64,000 bases of DNA from positions 112,146,040 to 112,210,039 of the forward strand of contig OY726564.1 of the NCBI GenBank assembly GCA_963383645.1, given 5' to 3'. The DNA comes from Muscardinus avellanarius. Its lineage: Eukaryota; Chordata; Mammalia; Rodentia; Gliridae. A program made the translations under genes and the position numbers. Shown here one piece after another: positions 1 to 12,299 of the stretch. Each line of letters opens with the position of its first letter. The first letter of the stretch is position 1. The notes under the pieces are model-generated. The model saw nothing but the letters and a program-made list of their open reading frames with translations. It searched no databases and was not told where the DNA came from.

Positions 1-105
1 GAGGGCCTCACTAAGTAGCTGAGGCTGTCCAAGAACAGCGATCCTCCGATCCTCCAGTCTCAGCCTCCCAAGTGCAGGGATTACAAGCCTGTGCACCACC
101 TGGCT
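1..105 (-). mobile_element. SINE (squirrel B1/ID type), cut by window edge
   Basis: Reverse-complement B1-like arm, ending TGTGCACCACCTGGCTA; the ID arm lies outside the window. Confidence 0.85.
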
Positions 106-1004
106 AAGGTTTTCTTATCACATCTCTAGCAACAATGACTTCTTTTGGAATGTAACAAATTCCGATGTTTCAAAAGTACTCAAAATATCCAACTCTGGCT
201 TCTCCTAAGCAAGAAAGCCTGGTTATTTTTTAAGTAAAAGGACTGGCCTTGGGAAAAGCACCATTTAGAAATAAGAAGTCTGCAAGCACTCGCCCAGCCC
301 GCGAGGCTGGGTCTGTCCCCAGCAGCGCTGCAAAGAAAGCAAAGCAAGACGGCCAGGAAAAGACGAGCGCAAAGAAGGAAAGGCTGCGAATTAGCAAAGA
401 CGTCATAACGCCTGCAAACTCCAGTGACTGGCTTCAATCTCGGTTTCTCTCACAAGTCCTCCAACCCAGATTAATGGGAATTCCAGGCTGATGAGAAAGG
501 CAGCCCCCCCGTACCCTGAGAGCCCTCCACTCCTACGGGGTAAGTGCTCCGAGACAAGGCAGACTACAGCTGGATGAGGGTTTCCATGGGTCTGAGGAGA
601 GACCACGTAAAGCTTACTAATATCCAATCAGAAGAAGGCGATTTTAAGAATAAAGAGGTGTCCTGTCGGAGATGGTCTCTCAACTGAACTTTGCCTATAT
701 GGGCAGGACTCACAGTAAAAAGTAAAACTCACTGTACTTTTAAAGCATGCCAGAAAACTTTGTTCAGATAAATAACTTAAATTCAGAAGCACATGGGGAG
801 CAATTACATTCTTTTGCAGCAGGGTTTATTAACCTTAACATTTTGCATTTTCTCTGTATCTGGTATAAGTAACCTATCTGAATAGCAAAAGTAAACATTC
901 ACATATTAAATATGTAATGGTCCAATATATACTTAGAATTATATACAACAGAGATGAGAAGTCTAAGAAGAATTTGAAATCCTCAGATGTTTCATTATGT
1001 TTTA

Positions 1005-1227
1005 TTTTATTTATTTATTTATTTGGGTGGTACTGGGGTGTGGGACCCAGGGGCTTTCGACCTCCGGGCTATACTCCTAGACCTATTTTATACTTTATTT
1101 GGAAACAGGGTCTCACTAAGTTGCCGAGAGCCTCACTTAGCAGCTGAGGCTGGCTTCGAACCTGTGTGATCCTCCTGTCTCAGCCTCCCAAGCGCTGGGA
1201 TTACAAGCATGCGCCACCACGCCCGGC
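1005..1227 (-). mobile_element. SINE (B1/ID dimer), full length with target-site duplication
   Basis: Both arms are present. The 14-base duplication TTCATTATGTTTTA at 991-1004 and 1228-1241 is perfect, so the insertion is fairly recent. Confidence 0.92.
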
Positions 1228-2727
1228 TTCATTATGTTTTAAAACATACAGAAAAAAATAAAAGGAAGGAAGATTTGACTTTTTATTACTCTACATGGGA
1301 ACAGAATGAGTTTGAGGAAATCGAAGATTCACAGTATAGGGAAAAGATAATTGTTTCTAATCTAGAAAAACATCACTTTGAATAAGAATTATTCCTAATA
1401 GAAATTATTTTTGATCTTAGTGGAAAAAATTTATTCTTGCCATCATTATGCAAAACAGTTCAAGTTAACTCAGGGGAATGGCAAAACTTACTTACTTATA
1501 AACACATGCATTTTATGTAAACATGGTGCCCATTTAACCCTACATTACTACGAATTAGACTTATCTGTAAGATTTCTCTTGTTATAAATAACTACTACCC
1601 TAAACTTCACCTGCACCTTTATGGCAAGGACAAATCCTGACCCCATTCTAAATGCCCTCTCAGCATCAGGGGTCCTGCCCAAGGGAGCTGGTGAAGGGTG
1701 GGTGAGGAGCTAAGAGACACGCGAGTCCTTTCAGGAGCCGCGGTCCCAGGTGAGCCCTGAGAAAGGGCCGGGACGTGGCTCAGGGGCAGAGGGCTCGCCC
1801 AGCATGCAGGAGGCTCAGTCCTGCAAAACAAACAGCAAAACCAGCCAACCTAGCAAAAGGAAAACCCAGTGATACATGATATGATAGTATGAATTAAAAC
1901 TTCAACTCAACCGTTATGAAGGGGAGTGAGTCTTCCAAATGTAATCTAGGAGACCGCAAGCGTTTCCCGTCAAGTTCCAGATAGTACGTATTCCAGCTTT
2001 GCTGGCCCTGTGCCCCATTTTATCATCAGAGTGGAAAGAAGCCAAACGCCCAAGTGGATACGTACGGCCCTGTGCCACGCCAGCCTCTTACACAGCAGCA
2101 GCCTGAGGACTGGGGGCTGTGGTTTGCTGGACCTTGGTCTAACGTATAAGCCCCAGGGATGTACTTTGCTAAGGAAATCTTTTTAAACATACAGATTTAC
2201 CTGACAACTGCTTATTGTCCCTTTTCTAAATCTTAGCTAACAAGATATTTCAATATTTAAATACTCTTCCATATGGCATAAAGAGCTCCACTTTCAAAGA
2301 TTAAGTTCAGTAAGGACTCATTTGTTATTCCTTGAACAGAGAAGTAGATGGATGAGGGAAGGTTATTTGAGGAAGAAAAAAAATATCATGCCTGCTGTAT
2401 CTATAAAAAGAAAACTTTCCAGAATTCCAGCTCCTTTCTCATTCTATGCCTTTCTACCCATGATCAAGAAGATGTGCTTGCGCAGTTCAATTTTCCTGCC
2501 GTTACCCACTGCTTTCATTAAGTCAGATCCTTCTGCAAGTGTGTGTGGCACTGGGATCAAACCCAGCACCTACCACTAAGCTACATCCTCAGCCTTAAAC
2601 GAGATCTTCCAGCCAAACAAAATGTACATTCACCAGTTCAGAGAAACACATTACTGTCAAGACAACAGCCAAAACTCTGCACATTATTTCATGGCCAAAG
2701 ATTACCAAGCTATTAAAAATGAAGTTC

Positions 2728-2900
2728 CTTGCTGGGTGTGGAGGCACACATCTGTCATCCTAGTACTTGGGAGACTGAGACGAGAGGATCACAGGTTCAA
2801 GGCCAGCCTCAGCAAGTTAGCAAAGCTCTGCTTCAAAATAAAAGGGCTGGGGCTGTAGCTCAGAAGTAGAAAGTCCCTGGGTTCAAATCCCAGTACTTGG
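2728..2900 (+). mobile_element. SINE (B1/ID dimer)
   Basis: GCTGGGTGTGGAGGCACAC left arm, then GGGCTGGGGCTGTAGCTCAG and GGGTTCAAATCCCAGTACTT right arm. Older and diverged. Confidence 0.88.
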
Positions 2901-5900
2901 GGGCAAAAAAGTTTTCTATTTCACTCTTTCACCAGATAACTTCCTACCAAAGTCAGATTTCAACGAGGAAGTTGGAGGAAAACAGTCAACGTCTCCTTTC
3001 CCACATCTTTGGAAAGCCCTATTTCACTCAATGCAGAGGAACTAGAAGCAGAGGAAAATGCCAAAAGACAAGAAAACTTTCAACTGCTCCTCTCTTCTTT
3101 CCCAATCTTCGTCCTTCACAAACAAATGTATTTGACACATACTCGATATTAAACTCTTTAGTGTAATAAAATGGTATGGGGTAGTTTGCAACTCACAAAA
3201 GATAAAGTTCAACTCAGTTCAGAGGTAAATATGGTTCCAAGTAAAGAGAGAACAAGTCATTAGAAAGAGCCTTTCTGCCCAAGTACAGTTACCAGCACGC
3301 CAGTGCTATATTTTATACTGATATCTGAGTTCAGGGAGAAGAAGAGATACATTTTAGAATAAAAAGGCGGATATGCTGCCATCGCTCTCCTGTTGCTATT
3401 AAGTTCCATTCAAGAAATGGAAACAGAGCAGCGCTGGTATTTCATGGCATTAAGGTACTTAATGGCTGGGCTCTCACTGCTAACGCAGACCCTTCGCAAG
3501 GTGACGCGTGCAAGTTAACATTTGGTGATGAGTTGTCAGCATCGGCTAACGTCCATTCAGGATATCTTAAGAGGTATTCTCCATGCATACACCAACACAG
3601 GCATTCACTATGGAGAGAACGTCGCCAACTCCTACAACCCTACAGTGCTGTCAGCTACCAACGAGGACAAGTCACAGTGAACCTGGATAAGAATCCCGGG
3701 TGGGTATTTAGGGCAATCTCTTCTAACTAAACTAGGGCAATTGCTTTTCGAAGCTTTTGTTTGAAAGCCAGCCTGGATTTCACAGCTCTGGTAGGCCGCT
3801 GGGGAGAAGCAGCATGACTATGTTGGTGTGGTCCTAGACAGCCAGGTGGGCTCCATTCACAGTATCGATACAGTGGGAACCTATCGGAAGTGAGCGGAAG
3901 GGAGGGCCCCCCAAATGCAGATTCCCACGTGGCTCAGATGTCCCTACTTCACTTAAGCTGGTCATTGCTAACCCCGGGGAGTAGTGAGGAATGCTGCCAT
4001 TACTCTTTACAAAGATTACTGCACTGCACCTTTACAATTTGGTAATAGTTTCAAAAGCTCTATCTTCTCACACATAACCTAAGAAACTAACAAAGCAATA
4101 AAGAACTTTTCAGCATACTAGCTCTCATTAGGTAGGTGGTAGGCTTAAAGGCTCCATCTGAAGCAGCATATTCTGTGCGTCCCAGGCCCCCGCCTAGCTG
4201 AGTAACGGAGAATATAAGCTGAAAACCTTTGATTACCAGCTGAAAGGTTTCCCAAAGGATCGCAGTCTCATTTCACTTCTACTCTTTCTATGCCACAGGG
4301 CATGGCTAGTTCCTAAGATGGCCCTAGGAGACAGTTTCCACTCTAGATGCAGTGGTTCAACTGAAGAAGACGACGCACCAGTCTAAGGTCTCCTAAAGCA
4401 AAATACAGTTTCAATTCAACCTTTAAGGGTAACATCCTTATAATCCTCTAAAAGATAAATTTTTATGATTTTTTCCAGAAGAGAAAACCTTTCTCTAGCG
4501 ATGGAATGCAGTTGTATGTCTATGTACAAAAATTCTCAGATTGCTTAGAGCTACCTTTTGTGTTCTAATTTCTTATTGCCAAAGAAAGCCATTCTTTCCC
4601 ACATAGCATAGAGCATTCTGAGGGAGCGAGCGCATGACCAACACCCTCACAGATGGCTCACCGCGCGGGCTGGCCAGCCCCTCTCCCAGATCTTTTACAA
4701 TCGTCTACGCCTCTGCACCAAAACAGTTTCTTAAACCGTTACGTATTTAAACACGTAAGAAACCAATCAAGAAGAGCGAGAGATTTTTCTTCTCTATTTG
4801 CACTGTGAGTCACAGGCATCGATTAGCCCGCGTCCGTTAGTAGGCCTTCTGTCTTGGCGTGCAAGTCAGGGCGCTGAAAGCTCTGTGTTTGGTAAGTTCT
4901 TTCTCTCAGTGCTGGATTAAGAATCTCAGGAAAACCCAGAACTACTAAAAAGGTCCCTTGAAATTTAAAAAATCCTAGGAATGATTAAGTAACCAAACCC
5001 GATCACAATTGATCCCGTGACCATTATTGCAACCTGATTGTGCGTGATGTTTTCTGCTAAGTGCCCTGTAGTGCATTATTAAAAATCAAAGTTCTTGGAG
5101 TCATCAGCAACTCGCTGATGGCTGGTTGATGAATTACTAGGTTTGCAGACCCGAGACACGGATTTAAGTGAGGTTCTTCATTGGACTTAAAACTATAAAC
5201 TACTACATGTGTAGAAGGAAATGGAATTGTGGTTGTGCTAAGAACAACAGTGTTGAAACGCTTCAACCACAAGACTGCCAAAAAAAAGATGTTGGAAACT
5301 TCATATAAAAGTTATCAAATATGGAGACCTATGGATTTAAAAGTATGCTCCAGGCTCATTTCACGGGTACAATATTGCTGTTATGTGAGACGAGGAGCCG
5401 CAGAGACTGGAAGAAACTTTGGTCGTCAGCCTAACAGGTTAGTTCATCCTAACCAGAGCCGCTTCCTTACGCCCGAGGACGCACGAGCGCGGTGGCGCGC
5501 AGTACCAGTCAGGAAGCTGCAGGACGCTCTGCCGCTCCGCACCTGTGAAACACACATCCCTGCCCTGCTCGTCCCCCCGACGCTCAGGCCCAGCGGCGGT
5601 ACCTACTGCGAGTCCTCTGCGGGTCGTGTCACGTCCGGCGGCCTAAAGTGCTTCAGGTGAGGCCGGCCCGGGGACGCTGCCCACGGGGCCAACAGCTCCA
5701 AGCAGCGGGCACGCGTCGGGCCGGGCCGGGCCAAGACCAAGTCTAACCTTTCGGAACAGCAGGGACCGCTAGTGCCCTCATTTCTTTTTTCTTGAACTAT
5801 GAAAATGCATGTTGTGGCAGGGAAGGAAGAGGGGAGACGCTTCCTCCTCGCACGCGTGCCCACCTCCTCGCTCGTGGCTGGCTGCTCCAGATGGCCGAGG

Positions 5901-6281
5901 CTCCTGCTGCATTTTTTTCAAATCTTGGCAATTACAGCCACCAAGATGATATGGATCAGAGTACAGTGTTCAAACATGACTGGTACATAAATGACCATTT
6001 CGCAGTTTAGTTACAAAACTTTTTTTCTTATAAAGTTAACAAACCAAGGCTGTTGATCCCTGAATTAGGAAGGTGACTTGCTTGCTTATTTCCCAGAGTG
6101 TGAGGTGGAAGGAGGAGGGAAGCCTCTGGTGCTTCTGTGTGTGGTTGGTCCTCTCGCTCGGCAGCACTTGGGAGCACCTTCTGGTCCAGCGGTGTGGCAT
6201 TCTGGGAGTCTGAGTACCAGCCTTCGGCCCTGACGCGCTGCTCGTTGCCAGCAGGGGAAGGAGGCCTGCGGGCTCAACACT

Positions 6282-7454
6282 TCAGTCTGGCCCCGTGGTG
6301 GACACAGAGCCCTGGGCCGTCTCCCCAGGGGCAACTGTCTCTTCCTGCGAAGGGGACTCTTCTTCGGCTTGGCCTCGAGACGTGACGGTGGTCTCAGGAG
6401 AGATGCTGTGAGGCCCCTCCAGGGGTATACAGCCCGGGTGGTTTTTGCGAAAGTGCTGATTCAAGATGGCCTGGAAGGGGAAACTTTTGCCGCAGACGTG
6501 GCAGTGGAAGGGCTTGTTGCCGGTGTGCTTGCGGATGTGGTACTCCAGCTGGTCCTTCCGGGTGTACTTCTTACCACACATGCGGCACACAAACGGCGTG
6601 ATGCCCATGTGCAGGCGCATGTGGCGGTCCAGGCTCCCCTTCTGGTTGAAAGATTTGGCGCAGTAGATACAGGTGAGACGGGGGTTGTACCGGAACCACC
6701 GCTCCGATACCTCCTGTTCCCGGAGATACTCCACGTAGCCACTCACGCCCATCACTGTGGACTCTTCCACCTGTGCGGGGGGGGGGGGGGGCAAGCCAGG
6801 GTGAGCTGCGTTCAAAAGCCGTACGTTATTACTTGGTGCTGCCTCCGAGTTAAACCCTTACCCCCAGCCCTTTTTATTTTGAAACAAGATCTTGCTAAGT
6901 TGCTGAGGCTATCCTGGAACCTGAGATCCTCCTGTCTCAGCCTCCTCAGTATGGGACTGTGTGTGTGGGCCACCACACCTGGCTAGTTGCTTTGAGCTTA
7001 AAAAGAGGCAAGGGCTGCCGGGCGTGGTGGCGCACGCTTGTAATCCCCGCGCTTGGGAGGCGGAGACAGGAGGATCGCGCTGGTTCGGAGCCAGCCGCGC
7101 TGGCTTAAGAGACTCTGTTTCCACATAAAAATGTTAAAAAATAGGTCTGGGAGTGTAGCCCGTGGGAGTGTATCCTGGAGGTAGAAGGGCTCCCAGGAAC
7201 CCCAGTACCACCAAAAAAAAGAAAAAAAAGAGGCAAGGGCAAAAAATCAGCCGCCTCTGGCTCGCTCCACCCCCAGAGGTGGAGCGCTCCCTTATCCCAC
7301 ACGGCAACTCCCAAATACGCTATAAACTGTGCAGGAACTCTGCAGTGCAGTTAGCTGGGAATTCAATCAGAGCCTGACAGAACGATTTTCTTTTTTGTGT
7401 GATACTGGGGATTGAACCCAGGGGCTTTCTACCTCTGAGCTACACCCCTAGCTC

Positions 7455-7505
<51 letters not shown>

Positions 7506-9558
7506 TGGGGATGGAACCTAGGGGCTTTCTCGGGGTTACATTCCCAGACCTACTTTATATTTTGTTTGGAAACATGGTCTCACTAAGTGAGGCTGGCTTT
7601 GAACCAGCATGATCCTCCTGTCTCAGCCTCCCAAGTACTGGGATTACAAGCATGCACCACCACACACAGCTTTCTTTCTATTTTTTTTTTTTTTTTTTCA
7701 GTACTGGGGATGGAACCCATGGGCATTCTACCTCTGAGCTACACCTCTTGCCCTATTTTTTATTCTTTATTTTGAAACAGGGTCTCACTGAGTTGCTGAG
7801 ACTCTTGTGATTTTCCTGTCTCAGCCTCCCAAGTACTGGGATTACAGGTGTGCACCAACACACTCAGTATGTTCAATAACTTTTCTTAATGAATTATTCC
7901 ATACATGGGAGTGATTTCCACATTTTCTGAAGCTGGTATCAGTTCAGATACTTGACACAGACTCTCATCTCCTTAACTTTTAATTATATATAGCCTCAAA
8001 GACTTGAAGGGGCTTCAAAAATCACTTAATTTGAGCTCGGTCTGGTGGCCCACACTTGTAATCCCAGTACTTGGGAGGCTGAGACAGGAGGATCATGGTT
8101 CTTGGACAGCCTCAGCTACTTAGTGAGACCCCCCACAACTTAGTGAGAGCTTGTTTCAAAGTAAAGAATAAATAGGGCTGGGGGTGTAGCTCTGAGGTAG
8201 AATGCCCCTGGGTTCCGTCCCCAGTACTGCCAAAAAAAAAAAAAATCACCTGATTTGGTGCATTAATGTTAAAAGATTTGTTTAAGTATGCTCTATGATG
8301 TTCTGCACAAAAATGAAACCAACCATCACTGTACTTAGAGGTCACGCTCCTGATAAGGGAGTCAATGTCAGAAATACAAAGATTTGATAATGTCAGAAAT
8401 ACAGCCAGGCGTGGTGGTGCATGCTTGTAATCCCAGCATTTGGGAGGCTGAGACGGGAGGATCGTGGTTCTCGGCCAGCCTCAGCTGCTATTTAGTGAGG
8501 CCCTTGGCAACTCAGTGAGACCCTGTTTCAAAACAAAGAAAAAAAAAAGGGCTGGGGTGTTGCTTAAAGGTAGAACGCCCCTGGGCTCCATCCCCAGTAC
8601 TGCAAAACCAACCAACCAACCAACCAACCAACCAACCAACACACGCAACAAAAAAATAAATAAAAACAAAGACGACATGATAAAACAATGTTTGAGACAC
8701 ATGGTCTCTGCTCACAAGATTTCGATAGAATAGAAGACACGATATTAAAGTAAGGAAGGGACTTAAAAGAATCAGTGTGAACTGGGGAATTACACTGTGC
8801 CTGCACCATGCTGCAGGAGCGGTTTAAGAAAGACGCCTGGGCCAGGGAGGGCAGATGAAGGAGCAGCTGGCCTGGACGGGCCCACCAGGATGAGGCGTCT
8901 CAGACCAAAGCACCGAGGGGGGCCATTAGCTGGGGCTGTGCACATGGAGGGAGAGGACCGGCTCAGCGCGTGCGGATCAGCAGTGAAAAGGCTGCTGCGT
9001 TGTAAGTTACGTGGAAAATTAGGCCAAGTATTTTTAACTTTCACGTGGCAAAAAAAAAAAAAAAAAAAAAAAAGGAAAGAAAAGGCTGCAGGATGTTTCT
9101 GAGTAAAGGAGTGGCGTTAGCAGTCTGATCCAGGTCATTTACCCCAATCATCAGGAAACCCTTCATGCTGATCAAAGCTGGTTCTTAATGATGGGCACAG
9201 TGATACCTGACTGTAATTCTAGCTGCTCAGGAGGCTGAGGCAGGAGGATCACAAGTTTGAGGCTAGCATGGACAACTTAGTGAGACCCGGTCTCAATCAA
9301 AAGGGTTGGGATATACACAGTGGTAAACTGCCCCGGGGCTCAATCTGAAGGATGTCAAGAAAACAAATGCCTTTTCTTTTTTCTTTTTGGGGTTGAACTC
9401 AGGAGCATTCTATCTCTGAGCTATACCCCAGCCTTATTTTATTCTTATTTTGAAACAGGGTTTCACTAAGTTGTGGAGGGCCTTGTTAAGTTGCTGGCCT
9501 TAAACCTGCGATCCTCCTGCTTCAGCCTCCCAAGTACTAGGATTACAGGTGTGTGTCA

Positions 9559-9655
<97 letters not shown>

Positions 9656-11031
9656 CATACAGGGTTTGGCAAAGTTGTCAGGAGTCTCACTGAGTTGCTG
9701 AGGCTGGCTTTGAACCTGCAATCCTCCTGTCTCAGAGTCCAAAGTATTGAGATTACAAGAATGAGGCCCCACGTCTGGCCCTGGTTTAGGTTTCACTGTC
9801 ATTATTATTATTTTTCCCCCATGGTACTGGGGATAGAACCCAGGGGGGGCCTTCTGCCTGAGGGCTACACTCCCAGACCTATTTTATACTTTATTTGGAA
9901 ACAGGGTCTCACTAAGTTGCTGAGAGCCTCACTAAGTAGCTGAGGCTGGCTTTGAACCTGCGCGATCCTCCTGTCTCAGCCTCCCAAGCGCAGGGATTAC
10001 AAGCGTGCCCACCGCGCCCGGCTCTACTGTCGTTATTACAATACCATGTAGTCAAGATATACCCAGTGGTTTAGATAACAAAACACTAAGAGTACAATGC
10101 AGGGTTAAAAAGTTAGCTATGCGAGCTGGGTGTGGCGGTGCACGCTTATAATTCCAGTACTCGGGAGGCTGAGGCAGGAGGATTGCAGGTTTGTGGCCTC
10201 AGTGAGACCGTCTCAAAAGAAAAGATAAAAATAGGGCTGCAGATGTACCTCGGAGGTAGAATGCCCCTGGGTTCCATCCCTGGTACCACAAAAAAGAAAA
10301 GAAATTAGCTCTGCAATCTCAATCTACCAGTGTTTCCTCTTTACCTTTACTAACTTATTTTTGGTGATACTGGGGATGGAACCCAGAGGCATTTTACCTC
10401 TCAGCTACACATCCCCCTCCCCCATTTTATTTTTATTTTGAAACAGTCTCACTAGGTTGAGAGTCTCGCTACTTGTTGAGGCTGTCCTTGCACCTGCGAT
10501 TTTCTTGTTTCAGCCTCCCAAGTGCTTCAAGTATTTCTTTTTTAAAGGTAAAAGTGTCTAGTTTATTGTGGTCTACTCAGTTAAAAGTTTATCACTTTTT
10601 GCCGGGCATGGTAGTGCACGCTTGTAATCCCAGCATTCAGGAGGCTGAGACCGAAGGATCGTGGTTCGTGGACAGCCTCAGCTACTTAATGAGGCCCTTT
10701 GCAACTCAGTGAGACCCTGTTATAAAGTAAAGAATACAAAAATAGGGCTAAGGGTATAGCTCAGAGGTAGAATGCCCCTGGGTCCCAACCAAAAAAAAAA
10801 AAAAAAAGTTTACCACTTTTTTAAAAAAACAGTCTTCAAGCCAGACATGGTGCACATTTATAATTTCAGCACTTGGGAGGCTAAGACAGGAGATTTATAA
10901 GTTCAAGGCCAGCCTCAGCAACTTAATGAGGCCCTCTGCAACTTAGTGAGACCCTTTTTCAAAGTAAAAAACAAAATAGGGCTGGAAATACAGTTCAGAG
11001 GTAGAATACCCAGAATACCCCTGGGTTCAAT

Positions 11032-11088
<57 letters not shown>

Positions 11089-12245
11089 TCTTCAATGATA
11101 TAGACCTATAAGAAAAAAAAAATCAAGAAATGACTTATACTAGCTGCTAAGGAGAGTTGTAGAGAAAACAGAAGACATTGTCCTATCCTTTGTAGAACAT
11201 TAAAATCTATACAAGATTTAGGAAAAAGATAAATGAAAAAAGCACCCACACATACATAAAAAATAGCAAATACATAAGCCTTTAGTTCACAAATCTATAT
11301 TGCCACATAAGCTAGTAACTAGGTAGACACAGATAATGTTAAACCCACAGACAAAATCAAACTCTTTCCACTGCAGGCCCTAAGTTACCAGCACTCAGTT
11401 TTCAGGTATTAATTTTACTCTCAGATCTGCAGATCAGTCCCTGCAATGTGGAAAGAGTGCCACAGTCTTGCTATGTTTCTCTACTTCCTGAATGCTACTG
11501 ACACCCAAAGTGTATTCCAGGCATGCTGCAGGCAGGAATAAGGGGAAGGGTCTCCCCACACGGCCTCCCCGGGGCCGGCCTAGGCTGCCCTCTGCGCACC
11601 GCGACCGCAGGCCCGCTGCACACCTGGGAGCTGGGCTGCTTCGGCTCATCCACTCTCCCCGGAGACTCGCTTCGGGCTCTGTGTCTCTCTGTCAAGGGGA
11701 CGACGCTGCCGGAGGGGCTAAATCTGTTGGAAGAGGAGCAGAAAGGGTACTAACAGAAGACTAGCGTCAACGAACGGAAAAAACTGTGAGCTCTCCCCTG
11801 TATGCTCGGGCGGATGGACGAAGGGAGCACAGACCGAGCGACAGGTAAGAAGCACTTCCACGGTCAACACAGGAGCTGCCTAGCAATGAGGGGAAAGGTT
11901 TGCGCTAGTAAAGTCAAACTGTACCAAAGGACATGCTGGGCGTGTTGGTGCTCGGCTGCAATCCCAGTCCTTGGGAGGCTGAAGCAGGCGGACTGCAGGT
12001 TTGAGGCCAGCATCAGCAAAGTAGAGACCTGGTCTCTGAATAAAAAACAAAAAGCGCTGGGGGTGTAGCTCAGAACACTCCGGGGCTCCATCCCCAGAGC
12101 AAACAAACCAGTCCCCAAAAGCCAAGACACAGCAGACAGACTATGTGAGTTGGTGGAGCTAAATATAAGCTTTCATACAGACTGAGAAAGGGGTAAAATA
12201 AACAAAACTCTAACTGATTTTATAACCGTTTCTTCCCCCTTCTCC

Positions 12246-12299
<54 letters not shown>

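Larger units (their letters stand above)
1..6281. other. ZBTB37: ZBTB37 3' flank: 3'UTR and/or intergenic, no gene recognised
   Basis: Mostly single-copy sequence with few SINEs (1-105, 1005-1227, 2728-2900) and small ID-like fragments (1757-1812, 2546-2596). The ZBTB37 3'UTR starts at 6281 and its end is not visible. SERPINC1 would be the next gene by human order, but no exon of it was recognised. A CpG-rich patch lies at 5460-5730. Confidence 0.5.

Noticed and set aside
3533..3730. Frame of 65 residues considered as a possible retrogene
   Set aside because: No match to any protein I recognise and no poly-A tail or duplication around it.
5229..5660. Plus-strand frame of 143 residues ending at a CpG-rich patch
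   Set aside because: No recognisable domain and no supporting splice acceptor; retained only as a question about the CpG patch.
9473..9943. Frame of 156 residues with VC and RE repeats
   Set aside because: Translation of a SINE and the GT/GA microsatellite.
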